From assembly GCA_000711775.1 (NCBI GenBank), contig ARYC01000125.1:40621-104620 (forward strand): a DNA stretch of 64,000 bases, given 5' to 3'. Under the pieces are notes generated by a model that was given only the letters and a program-made list of their open reading frames with translations, did not search any database and had not been told where the DNA came from. The stretch is from Oxytricha trifallax. Lineage: Eukaryota; Ciliophora; Spirotrichea; Sporadotrichida; Oxytrichidae. Numbering within the stretch: position 1 is the stretch's first letter; each line of letters begins with the position of its first letter. Below, piece by piece: positions 1 through 10,560 of the stretch. The position numbers and the translations under genes are program-made.

Positions 1-1
1 G

Positions 2-394
2 AAGTACGCTTCTTTTATGCTTGGTGCTCATAGGTAAATTAATGAGTTGGATAAGAGCATAATAAATAAATCTATCCATTCAAGCAACACATTTGGCAAT
101 AAATCCTAATTATAGAACTATCAATCAACTCAACTACAAAGTAACCCGTATTAGTTGAGTCAAAGCATTCAAAATAAAAGCATTAATCAATCTTACTATG
201 GTATGATGGGTAAAAATTAAAATAATTCAGATGAGATGAGTAGAGAAAACACCCCAAATCCCTGGGAGGCTCATAAAAGAAGAGAGCTTAGGAAATCATA
301 GATGCATACTCAAAGTATTTATTAGAGTGAATTTAATAACATAGGGGATTAATCAAGATAGTAAGCACTTTAATATCTTAATTATGATATTTGA
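2..394 (+). CDS. C-terminal part of a hypothetical Q/N/S-rich protein (5' end outside window)
   Basis: With TAA/TAG read as Gln, frame 2 is open from the window edge to a TGA at 392-394, giving about 130 residues. The product is rich in Ser, Asn and Gln with a basic patch (EAHKRRELRKS) and no domain I recognise. It converges with the minus-strand gene ending at 501. Five or more in-frame TAA/TAG codons and a single terminal TGA fit ciliate coding sequence. Start and upstream segments lie outside the window. Confidence 0.55.
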
Positions 395-500
395 TTTAAT
401 AATTACTATTCATGGAAGTGTAAAATAACTTATATAATTTCATTGATATTTATAATTAATATTAAAGTCATTAAATTAATCAAATAATATGATAATAGTT

Positions 501-2095
501 TCAAAGGCGATTTAACTTATAGTTACTTTATATGAATTTTAATTTTTCATGATTTCTAGCAGTTAGACTGCCACTCATTTATATATTAGATGCAGTCTTA
601 ACTCTTGTCAGACTGCTGTACATTTCAGGAAAAATAGCTCTATTTTATTATGATAAATCCATTTACTATCGATTAGTCAAATTAAAGGTTCTGCTTTCTC
701 TTTCCTTAACATTATCGATTTAAGATGTAATTAGTAATTCAGGAAGATCTTTCTAATTATCTTTTTCACTTTATATTTGGATCTTTACAAAATCCAAGTT
801 ATTTCCTGAAAGTGTAGATTCCACAACATTCTTGCTACTATGTGAAAGCTTTTAAGGAATTTTTACTTTATCATCATTTTTATATTAATCAAAATTTTGT
901 TACAATGTTCTTTTGGATAGCGAAAGTTGAGGTGCATATACTTTGGTGATTTAGTTGTTTCTTTTATTGAAAAAATTTTCTGATGATGATTGTTTTACAA
1001 TGGATATTATGCTATTATGTAATATTCGATAAAATATTTTAAATAAAAATGAATTGGCAGTAACTTGAAAAGTATAATAATGTTACCCCTCAAAAATTAA
1101 GTATATTTAAATCTTTAATAAATGAATTGCCTGTTATTTTTATAATGCAGAGATGTTGATAAATTTTCAATATCTTATAATCATAATAATATAATAATTC
1201 ATTTATTTGCTAATAATGATTTCTTTGAATCTGAAAAATCATGGGTACTCGAAGCTAATACTTGGTCATCGTTTTAAGGTTATTAATTCTAATTTAAAGG
1301 TAAATTTTAATTTCTAGAAACTGAGTCTTTACTTTATTAATCCATAATATTAATTAGATTATTCTCGCTAGTCTTAAATTGAAATAATAATAAAATAATG
1401 CTAAATAATCTTCTGATTATCTTTGTTTCCGCCTGGATTTATGGATGCTCGTCCAGTCATAATCTACTTCAAATTGAAAACTTGACCTCTCTAAGTATTC
1501 TAAAATCTTTAAGAGATTTATTCTTCAATCAATCCACTTTATTTGTAGGACAATTTACTTCTTGAAGTGTTATTTCTAAAAGAATGTGCTGCTGTGGAAA
1601 TTTACCTATCAGTCAAATATCCACCTCGATTTGATTTCAAGTTAGAACTAAACAGCTTTTTGTCTTCTTAATTATATAATTCTTAGAATCTTTGTGTGGT
1701 AGAGTGATTATCGTTATTTTTTATATTAGAAATTTTTCTTATAGAAATAGGTTCTTAGATTTACTTTGATTTTAATGGCGCTATAAAATCAACCTGATCA
1801 ATTTCCTCTTTAATAGGCAAAGATAGTTTTCTTTCACTCTTTGTGAAACTTTTAAGATTTTCCTGAGATTAAGTTAAAATGAAGTATTTTTTTAAAAGTA
1901 TAAGTTGAATAAATAATCATTAGATTTATAACTAGATTAAGTTCTCTTAGACAGCATAAATTTATCTTTTAATGTGAAATTTTTAATTTCTGAAAATTCA
2001 TTTCTGGTAGTTTTACTTGGGTTTAAATCCTAAGTACCATATAAGTCGTTAATAGTCACTTCTCTGTTGTATTTCCCTCCTGCTTCACTTGACAT
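501..2095 (-). CDS. Hypothetical protein in several germline segments
   Basis: ATG at 2095 opens MSSEAGGKYNREVTINDLYG and the C-terminal segment stops at a TGA at 501-503. At least three coding segments can be read: about 2095-1430, a short one near 1190-1270 (SSTHDFSDSKKSLLANK) and about 950-501 (NNLDFVKIQIQSEKDNQKDL). They are separated by AT-rich inserts. The first insert is an IES at 1866-1933 with pointer AGATTAAGTT; its removal joins SKRTQ to SQENLKSF in frame. The boundaries of the inserts between 950 and 1430 were not resolved. The protein is hydrophilic and Ser/Asn/Gln/Lys-rich, with no recognised domain. The frame upstream of the ATG stays open into the FAM21-like gene, so the ATG is a choice rather than forced. 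Confidence 0.55.
1866..1933. other. IES, 68 bp, pointer AGATTAAGTT
   Basis: The 10-bp direct repeat AGATTAAGTT occurs at 1866-1875 and 1934-1943. Deleting one copy plus the intervening AT-rich DNA joins the two coding segments of the minus-strand gene in one frame without a TGA. This is the standard pointer arrangement of spirotrich IESs. Confidence 0.8.
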
Positions 2096-2143
2096 CGTAA
2101 CATACAAGAAACAATCTTCAATTAAAATGGCATGATCAATGAG

Positions 2144-2172
2144 AATTATTAGCAAAGAAATTGCTAATAATT
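2144..2172. repeat. Hairpin with 12-bp arms
   Basis: AATTATTAGCAA (2144-2155) is followed after five bases by its exact reverse complement (2161-2172). It lies between the last FAM21-like residues and the next ORF on the minus strand. It could be part of an IES or of the 3' region of the FAM21-like gene. Confidence 0.5.
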
Positions 2173-3861
2173 AGATTTTATCAGTTATAGTGTTTAACTT
2201 AGCTTTTGATGGCTTATTGTCTTCATCCTCTTTCAAGTCATTACCTCCAAACAAACCATTAGCAACGACTGGCCCATTATTTCTAGGTGCTACATTTCTT
2301 GTCTCTTCAACAAAGCTTGGCTCATCATCGCCGCCAAACATAGCATTCTTTTTTCTAGCATCTCTCCAACCTCCTTGAGATTGAAATAGGGATTTAGATC
2401 CATAGATGTCATCGTCGTCAACTTGCTGTTTCTGCTACATTTAAGGTGGAGGCGGCATCATATTTGGGGGAGGCATCATATTAGAGGGAGGTGGCATCAT
2501 ATTAGGGGGAGGTGGCATCATATTGGGAGGAGGAGGCATACCACCTGGGGGCATCTATTAGCCATCTTAACCTGGAGGTTTGGTTTAATTTCCTGCCATC
2601 ATTGAGAAGAGAGAAGGAGCGAATTCTCTATTTTGAGAAGGATCTACTTTTCGCTGTTCTTATTGCATCTCACCTCCTGGAGTTGGCACGTTCATCTGAA
2701 TGTTTTAAGTAGGAAGTCAATAACACAATTAATTTATTTTACACCTGGCAAAAAATATTTACTATAATGTATTTTGAAATATTTTTTTATGAGTGGTGGA
2801 GGAGGGGGAATAAATCCTCCAGTTACTGGAGGAGGCATGTTACCCGGTGGGGGAGGTATGAAACCTGGTTTTGCCATTCCACCTGGTGGAGGTGGAATAT
2901 TCATGGGAGGAGGGGGTATGCCACCGCCTGGTGGAGGTGGAATATTCATGCCCATAGGTGGAGGTGGAGGCGGTGGAGGGATATTTCCAAACATCCCTGG
3001 TGCAGGTGGAGCATTGATATTGATTTGCATCTGATCATAATAAGCTTACTAAGCTTATCTCATTTCCTCTAACTTAGCTTGTTCCTCTGCATTTTTCTGA
3101 ATGGCTTATTGTTCCTACATTTTATCTTACTCCAATTGCTCTTGCTCTTCTTTATGAAGATCCAATTACTCGATATCATCACCAAGATTACCAATGTAGA
3201 CCATGCCTGCATATGGATGCTTTTGATATTCTAATGATCCGATAACATAAGGCAACTTAATCATGGCGTGAGTTCCCAGATATCCCTTCTTTCTGATATC
3301 TTTAGTTTGAGTCTCTGCAAGAGTTTGCTCTTCGTCTTTCCCCTCAGATTTATCTTTGGAGATTTCGTTGAATGCCAACTCTAAAGCGTATGCTAGCTTC
3401 TCATCTTCCGATCTCACATCCCCAAACATCATATGAATAAAATAAAGTCAAAAATATATTAGCTGGTTGTTCTTCTTCTTAAGGTTGGTTTTGCAGCTCA
3501 GTTGCATCTTCTACAACCTATATATAGATTTAACTAAATTTGAAACTTCTTGATTAAATAGATTTCTTCTGAATAATCCATTATAAACATTTATTTAACA
3601 AAATCTCTAACATTCTACTAGTCTTTTACTTACATTTTCTATGAACTTGTTGAAATTAATAGCATTGAATGCATTGATAGAATTGTAAAGTGTGGTATGC
3701 GCCGCGTTAATAGCTCGACTCAGCTCACTCATAGAATTATGAATGAGATGCGCACTGCCCACGACGTTTTCCTCCATAAACTTCAATTTGTCGAAAAGCT
3801 TCTCATCTGAAGCTAGGTTCCAATTAGATTTTTCGCCTTGGAGCTCTTAAAAATTTGACAT
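2170..3861 (-). CDS. FAM21/WASHC2-like WASH-complex protein (head plus Pro-rich tail)
   Basis: ATG at 3861 starts MSNFQELQGEKSNWNLASDEKL. The first ~65 residues (WNLASDEKLFDKLKFMEENV... FNKFIENV) match the pattern of the FAM21 head, where a W-x-L-A-x-D motif opens a helical region ending in FIEN. The next segment (LAYALELAFNEI... LPYVIGSLEY) matches the second conserved head block. A 116-nt intron with GTAAGT and TAG ends lies at 3518-3633. The tail carries PPPP runs, repeated PPPNMM units (about 2450-2560 and 2790-3030) and two acidic motifs (MFGGDDEPSF, LFGGNDLKEDED) like FAM21 LFa motifs. FAM21 links the Arp2/3 activator WASH to endosomal retromer. Insertions near 2713-2785 and 3430-3460 are probably IESs. 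No TGA closes the frame before 2095, so the true C-terminus is unresolved. Confidence 0.65.
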
Positions 3862-4063
3862 TTATATTATAATCTAGCACAGAGAATTATAATAAATCCA
3901 TATAATTTAGTTATATCTTTAAGGAAATTTTGATCGTATTCAAAAAAATATTGTCAAGTTACTTTCAAGAAATTTAATTGCATTACAAACCAAAATAAAT
4001 TTCTAGATATAGTTAAATTAAACTTTAAATTGTTTCTTGTAATTGAATTAAATTTGCTTAATA

Positions 4064-5862
4064 ATGGCTTTTTAACTTTCTGGTGATGGAATCGTTGAAA
4101 ATCTTTATCACTTGCTTTGGACTAAAGATTCTATGTTTCATAAGAAAGCCAAAATTCCCATACCTCATACAATTATTTACAAATTTGAGTAGCCTGCTCA
4201 TTGGTACTTTACCTCTAAATAAGGGGAGCTTATGAAACGCCGTGGCTAAAATTTAAGTGTTAAGGAAATTGAGAACGAATTTCTTAAGAAAATGTCAAAA
4301 AGTGGCATCGTTGCATACTATATTTATAATAAAAAGGAGAAGAATATTATTAGTGTGTTAAACAAGTAAGACTAAAGGGAACGAGCAAGCTAAAAAACAG
4401 CCACTGGAGAGTATGAAAGTAGGACTGGGTAAGGGGGAGGCAACAAGAAAAACAGAAAAGAGATGGTTGACGAAATACATGAATTTATTGAGAATTAAAA
4501 CGATGAATTAGACTAAGCTTATATTGAGAACAAAGAGAAAAATGGAGATTAAAGTCCTGAGACGATATTTGAATTCCTTGATTGAGAAAAATTTAGTAAG
4601 AAAGTAATGATTCTTAAATGAATTAAAATAGTTGATTTCCTGTACAACAGACCCAAACCATATGATGGAATATTGTAAAAATTCATAGACCCCTCAGGTG
4701 ATTATAACAGTAAGATAATCAAAGTTTTAATAAATGTCAGACTAGATAAGAGTGATTTGGAGTCCTAAGATAGTCTTGTTTGAAAAGAAAGTGAATAAGT
4801 GCTGTTTGTGGAATATATTTTATTATTTTAATAGTAAAGTTGACATTTATCAAAGAGGCATCACATTTGAAGGTCATGACTTTTATTCTGACTATTGTAA
4901 ACATTAAACCTTATTTCATTATATTTTTAGAAAGACTTTAAGGATCTTAAATTTGTGAAACAGCTTAAAAACTGACTGAAAAAATAGCTAAACATCTTTC
5001 AAATGTAACTTTTGACAAATGTAGGATTTCCCGTCTAGTTCTACATTTCAAAACAGATCGAAAAGACAACATCAAATTTCTTTGGTGTTCTTCACTAAGA
5101 GTTGAGAATGACAAGGATTTTCCACCTACTTCAAAGTTTATGAATAATGCTCCACTGAGACTTGATTCTTGTCTTTAAGTTACTGAATAAGTCAGATAAG
5201 TTATTGCCATTGATAAGTCTAAACCTTTTGGGCTTTATAAAGAATCTATATGTTACAGCTGCTTTAAGCCCATTGAACCTGATAAACTCTATCCTATTAA
5301 GTACTCCGTGCTGATAAAAGATCATGAAAAGAGAAATAATCGCAAAGATATTATAACATTGCAAACTGAGGATTATGAGAGTAATTTCAAGTTGATGGAG
5401 CATCAGCGATTCTTGACTATCCAGGGTCCACATGTTATTCCACCAGAGAAATCAGGAATTATTAAATTTGATGCCCCAATCCCTGAAAAAGAATTGCTTA
5501 TTCTAGAGAGAGCTTAGACGCAGTAATCAGCGATGATTCCATTTATTATAAGAATCTTGCATCCCCGACTGAAAGCTGATTAGTACGTTGATCTTTTAAA
5601 AGACGTTTCTTTTCTATCTAGAGTAGCCTACATCTGTGAAGATTGTTTCAGAATTTTTTATGAAATTATGAAAATTTAACAATCATTAGTTAGATTCAAA
5701 ATCAAAAACTATATCAACTGTTCTATCATCAATCTGTACTTCATCGCTGAGGTATTTCGCTAGATTTATTTTATCCTCAAACTTAATCTTGAATTCTTGC
5801 TTATTGCATTTTTATATTATGCTTTCAATCATACTCATAATTACTCCATCAAATTGTTTTGA
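4064..5862 (+). CDS. Conserved hypothetical protein with paired CxxC motifs
   Basis: ATG at 4064 begins MAFQLSGDGIVENLYHLLW. The frame runs to an IES at 4578-4631, then continues (FLYNRPKPYDGILQKFID). A probable intron (GTAAAC...TTTTTAG) lies near 4897-4930. The C-terminal part holds two zinc-ligand-like pairs, CYSC and CEDC, about 125 residues apart, and a block FLTIQGPHVIPPEKSGIIKF. An unexplained TGA near 4780 suggests one more IES. The last open TGA is at 5860-5862, overlapping the 3' end of the convergent CRYZL1-like gene; the real end may be near 5670. I do not recognise the family. It could be a multi-domain protein conserved among protists. Confidence 0.6.
4578..4631. other. IES, 54 bp, pointer TTGATT
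   Basis: TTGATT occurs at 4578-4583 and 4632-4637. Removal joins IFEFLD to FLYNRPKPYDG in frame and removes the TGA at 4583-4585, which otherwise closes the first segment. Confidence 0.8.
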
Positions 5863-6717
5863 TTTAATAAAAGTGTCATTATTAACATAAGCCAAAGTTG
5901 CTGACAATTAGTTTAAAATTGCTGATTCTGGAGGATCAATCTATAGGCTTTTTGAAGTTGTGATTATTTTGCCTAGAACGTTCATAAGTTTCATATTGGC
6001 TCTAAAATTGCTTGGCTGTAAGAAGCTATTATAATCAACTATCAAGTCAAAGCCTACATCATCTGTTAACTCAGCTGCTTTGCTTTAGATATTTTCAGTA
6101 GGAGTAAATATTAAATTCAGCTCAGGATATCTTTCTTGTAGCTCTCTCTAAACTTCATAAGAGTCTACAGTTGTAGCTATAATCCCCACACCTGCATTAG
6201 TAAGTATTTCAATAGCAATTTGAGATTCAATTAAACTGCCATCAAGAATCAAAGCTGCCTAGGTATTGAATTTATTCACATTTAATTGATAAAATAGAGA
6301 TTGATACACAATCATGCCATTTTTAATCAAGTTCAAATAGCTATCAAATTACTTTAAATCAGGATCTTCTAGTTCAAAAGTTACATACTAGCTTCTTTCT
6401 AAGGAAATATTTTGCCCAGTATATTAATTATCAATGTCAAAGTTTGATGCATCTACTCTTAATGATTAAGGAGAACGCAAAAGATATAAATTATAGGTTT
6501 ATATCTTCTCAGAGATGTCCTAACTTTATGATGTTATAATATCCTATTTTTCCTCATCAATCTAGTGTCCAATTATCAATGATGTCTGGATTGAGATTTG
6601 GTTATCTGTTTTACTATCATGAGATGCAGTTGAAAAAGAATCAGCAATCAATATAGAAGGTTTTATTATTACAAACTCTTAAAATTTTTCTCCCTTACTT
6701 CTCCCTTTTTATTCCAT
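5683..6717 (-). CDS. Quinone oxidoreductase-like protein 1 (CRYZL1-type, MDR superfamily)
   Basis: An uninterrupted 344-residue frame runs from ATG at 6717 to TGA at 5683-5685, close to the ~349 residues of animal CRYZL1. Recognisable blocks: AALILDGSLIESQIAIEILTNAGVGII (Rossmann-type nucleotide-binding segment, normally xGxxxGxxA, here degraded), VGFDLIVDYN, and SLQIDPPESAILNQLSATLAYVN, which parallels the family signature LQLDPPDS...GATLAFLN. The N-terminus is divergent and lacks the catalytic zinc ligands of alcohol dehydrogenases, as in CRYZL1. Likely a cytosolic NAD(P)H-binding oxidoreductase or a non-enzymatic relative. No IES or intron is needed. Confidence 0.7.
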
Positions 6718-6863
6718 GTTATTTGCAATTAGAAACTTAATCTTTATTATTAATTGTGATTTTAAATTGTCAATTTCATAATACTTTGAATCTTAGATAT
6801 TCAAATTTGAAGGGCTGTAGATTTTCTTTATTAATATATATCTAGGAATACAACTTAATAAAT

Positions 6864-7673
6864 ATGTCAGAGACCGAACACAAGCACGACGCCAACTGCA
6901 ACCACGATCACGATCACGACCACGATCACGAAGGTAAGTTTCAATATTCAATTAAACTAACTCTCTTCTATAGAAATGCCAGATCTCGAGAACCAAAGTA
7001 AGCGCTCTTGAATATAGTCGTATAAGAGATCATCCTGACATTAGGGTTAACAATCGAATGTTCAGGATGAATCATGAAAATAGCATGGTCAATCATTCAT
7101 CACATATTTAGATTTTATCAGTAATCTTTGATTAGACTGATAGAAATATTATGTGTTGATTGAGTGCACCATGCTTTAACTGCTTGTTATTCCAGATTTT
7201 AATGATTTTATGTAGCTGAGGAACAAAAGAAGCTCAACAGAGGTGAGAAGAAGTGCAGAAAGTCACTCATCAAGCTCGGCATGAAGCAACTCACTGGAAT
7301 TACCAGAGTTGCCCTTAAGAAGAGAGACGGTCTCATCTTCGTCATCAACGACCCAGAGGTCCTCAAGAGTGGTACCAACGAGAACTCATATGCCATCTTC
7401 GGAGAGCTCAAGCTCGAAGACCCAAACAGCAGACTCACCCAAAAAGAGGCCAAGAAATTCGCTGAGGGTGCTAAACCAACCGAATCCACCGCTGCCAAGG
7501 AGGAGGACAAGAAAGTCGAAGACGACTCAGTTGCCTTGAGTGAAGAGGGACTTACCCCCAACCACATCGACATGGTCATTGAACACACCAAGTGCTCAAG
7601 AAACGCCGCCATCAGAGCCCTTAGAGAGACCAGCGACGATATGGTACAAGCTGTCATGAGACTCACTTCTTGA
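6864..7673 (+). CDS. NACA: Nascent polypeptide-associated complex subunit alpha
   Basis: Exon 1 (6864-6933) encodes MSETEHKHDANCNHDHDHDH, exon 2 (6974-6997) EMPDLENQ and exon 3 (7216-7673) the rest, joined by introns with GTAAG and TAG ends (6934-6973 and 6998-7215). The NAC domain is clear: RGEKKCRKSLIKLGMKQLTG, TRVALKKRDGLIFVINDPEV, YAIFGELKLED. The C-terminal UBA domain reads LTPNHIDMVIEHTKCSRNAAI. NAC-alpha binds ribosomes as a heterodimer with NAC-beta (BTF3) and shields nascent chains. Codon use is GC-richer than the neighbours, typical of a highly expressed gene. The second intron is long and contains an imperfect hairpin at 7030-7075, so part of it may be an IES. The His/Asp-rich N-terminus is unusual. 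Confidence 0.93.
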
Positions 7674-8220
7674 ACAATCAAGTTTCTAGATAAAAAGCTA
7701 ATAGCCCCTAATATTGTGGAAAGGTAATTAATGAAGATAATTTAATTATTAAATACATTTATTATTCCCATACGTTGGTTTGATTTGATTTTCTATTTTA
7801 TTCTTAGATTAGTATTTTTTAAGAAGAACCTTCCATTATTTTCAATAAATATGTAATTTTATAAACTCTTTTAGCAAGATAAGAAAAATTAGAGATTAAG
7901 CAGCCATTACGAACTAGAAGTTAAATTGAATTAGTCCTTTCAGGGAGTTTATACATTTATTTTTTTAAATCTTAGTAATTTTAAATTGTCAAAATTCTCT
8001 CTTTGCCAACAATAATGCTTAATAATTCTAGTTTGTGAAGAATTCACCTGTAAATAATAACCTCTAAAATATCACTCATCAATCCTATATTTATTCATAT
8101 CCATATACAATCATGAATTATGAACCTAAATCTTTAAATAATCTTAAATAAGGATTCATCAATTAATTTACTTTCATTTAATTTGTTTTTCAATTACCCA
8201 TTAATAGATTTTTTGCTTTT
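7674..8220. other. Intergenic AT-rich spacer
   Basis: Between the NACA stop and the convergent membrane-protein stop I see no ORF free of TGA with coding character, no repeat and no RNA gene. It presumably holds 3' UTRs and telomere-addition sites of two nanochromosomes. Confidence 0.5.
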
Positions 8221-9857
8221 TCATGCTTATTTACTTTCATTAGAATTTTAAGCAGCTGATGATTCATTGGTATCATGATTACTATCTAAACTTTAAGAGT
8301 TTTGTTTTCCCTAGCTATGAATGCTGAGATTTTACAAGTTTTAAGGATTGAATAAATCAATTGGATTCATGCCTGACCTCAAATGTTAATCGTAGTGCTG
8401 TCTTGGAACTTGATTAAAAGGTTGGGTTGGGATCAATTACTGAATAACTGGAACTTTTCCATAGTTTTCAAGCTAATCCATAGAATAATGAGTCAAGTAA
8501 TAATTAAAATAAAATGTAATAAAGTACTTATATGAGAGCGATCTAGTCAACTCTTGATATCTGTAGAGTCCCAAAGCAAAGAACAATGAGGTAAATGTAG
8601 TGTAAAACAATGATCTCTATAAGAACTTAAAACCTCGGTCTGGTGCTTTACTTATCTAAGTACTGCAGTAGAAGTTCACTGGGAGCGAAGATAGAATTGC
8701 CAAAAATCCCCAATTGTATATTCTATTCACATGTTTGTACTATCTTTAATCCTCAGGCGATAGAATTTGTTAATAGTGCTTATCTAACACCTCTCTGAAT
8801 ACTTTCGTTCTAAAGTTATTGTACTATTCTAATTAAATAAAAAATAATTTATGAGTAATGACTTTAAAATTCTTATTTATGAAGTTATATTGGTTTAGGC
8901 CCACTTAGGCTTATTACTGATCTACAGGTGTAATTCCTTAATTGAAATCTTATCCATATTGTTGAGGGACCATCTGCTATTATAACTGTTAATGCTAAGG
9001 AATACCTAAAGGTTAGATTGGAGATTACTGTGGATATATTTGGGGTTGATATTGTGGTACTGGCTAATTTTGATAAATGGGATGAGTCTGCAAATTTGGT
9101 TAATAATTGCACCCATCCATTTTAATAGATTTATATTTTATCTAGAAAATCTTAAAGCAAGTAATATAATTTTAAAAATATTTTACTATATAAAAATTAA
9201 TTTTAATTTTGAAAGTGTATCATTCATAATCATAATTGACATTATTTTTTTAAATAATATTAATCTTCAATTTTTTCTTCTAATTTAACAAATTTTTTAA
9301 TTGATAATTTTTTTAAAAATGTTTAGTGTAAAGAGAGATTTTGGATTTTAATAGAAATGAAAAATATAAAATGATATTTATTTTTTTATTTAATTTTTAT
9401 GAATAATTAATTTCCACCTTTTAGATAGTTAATAATTTGGATTCATAATTTATTAAGGATTTTACATTGGTTAACCATACTATTATTGCTAGTAGAACTA
9501 TTGTTAATTTAAAGGGTTTTAGGGGGTGTGCATTTGTTAAGGAACATATTAACCTGGCTAATACTAGTTATGTTGAGCTGGAGCTTTTGGTTAATTGTAT
9601 AAATTTTGATTGAACTGTGCCTAAGGATGCGATTAAGTTTAAGGAATAAAGCTTGTAGGGACATGATTTGGTTGCTACATTTAGTTTTGACTTTAATATT
9701 GAGGATATAAAGGTTATGAGGGTTGTTAGAACGATTGAGGTTTGTGAAATCCATCAGTTTGAATGAAATAAGGACTGTCACTCAAATTGTAATGCTAAGA
9801 AGCATTGGTAGAACCCTGTTCTTATTAATAAGATTTGTTTCTATCTTAATTTTCCAT
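8221..9857 (-). CDS. Q/P/Y-rich N-terminal, transmembrane C-terminal hypothetical protein
   Basis: ATG at 9857 (MENQDRNKSYQQEQG) to TGA at 8221-8223. After removing two IESs (9099-9427 and 8813-8881) the length is 1,239 bp, exactly 413 codons. The first ~250 residues are low-complexity, rich in Gln, Pro, Tyr and Asn (NQQQFYQQQQYGQPMQNPQ). The next part has two hydrophobic stretches suited to membrane helices (WGFLAILSSLPVNFYC; LFYTTFTSLFFALGLY), followed by a polar C-tail. Most TAA/TAG codons fall in the Gln-rich part, a clear demonstration of the genetic code. I do not recognise the family; a membrane protein with a disordered cytosolic extension is an inference. Confidence 0.75.
8813..8881. 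other. IES, 69 bp, pointer AAGTTAT
   Basis: AAGTTAT at 8813-8819 and 8882-8888. Excision joins GLNQYN to FRTKVFREV in frame in the minus-strand gene. Confidence 0.85.
9099..9427. other. IES, 329 bp, pointer GTTAATAATT
   Basis: The 10-bp repeat GTTAATAATT occurs at 9099-9108 and 9428-9437. The insert is strongly AT-rich. Excision joins MNPNYQ to PNLQTHPIYQNQPV in frame. Confidence 0.85.
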
Positions 9858-10560
9858 TTTAGATAGTTAGATAAAGTGTTAGGAAATAAATATTAAGGGT
9901 AAATATAATTCTATTTAATTTTGCTTATAATTACTTGTCAGAAGTAAAAGAAAAAGTTACTTCAAAATTCACGTCTTTTATTGGGTCTCTAATCCATATC
10001 TTAGGGTGCTATTTTATGTCATGATATATCCCTATGAAAATCAATTTTCTTTCTAGTTAAAAATAATAAATAGCCCTAGCATTATTAATTTAACTATTCT
10101 AAAATATCAAATAACCATTTATTTGGAAAACAGCTACTCATCAGAAATTGTCATTCGACAACGTCCGGAAACAGATCCGAATTAATTTCCATTTTAATTG
10201 AAAAATTATTTATTAAATTAATAAAATAATTAAATTTTAAATTTCAAACATTTAACAAATTAACTATAAATTCTCAATTGAGAAAAGCCACTCTTTTTTT
10301 CTTTTTCAATTAATAGAGTGTCTGGATAGTTACAAAAATTATTATAAATTCTAATAGTTTAAAGGAATTTTAAATTTAAAGAATTCTATAGGAAATTTTA
10401 TGAAAAAAAAAACATTTAAATACTATTCGGTATGTTTGATTTACCATTAATATTTTATTATTTACCATTATATTGCTTGTAGTAAAAAATAGATGGTTCC
10501 TTGTTTTAAATTAGTAATGAGATTTTATCTAAAAAAATATTAAATTAAAAATAATGTTGT
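9858..10560. other. AT-rich spacer, no gene seen
   Basis: Upstream of the Q-rich membrane-protein gene and downstream of the last recognisable RBR segment. Short ORFs only, with no repeats or motifs that I can support. Confidence 0.4.

Noticed and set aside
2774..3034. Gly-rich plus-strand ORF
   Set aside because: Complement of the polyproline region of the FAM21-like gene; GGA/GGT repeats are the antisense of CCT/CCA proline codons.
2100..7130. Resemblance between 2,130-2,185 and 7,080-7,115 (CATGxTCAAT ... TTAGATTTTATCAGT)
   Set aside because: Short, AT-rich and with different spacing; not enough to claim a shared IES family.
7208..7681. 157-residue minus-strand ORF opposite NACA
   Set aside because: Antisense to the certain NAC-alpha coding exon; composition follows the complement of the real frame.
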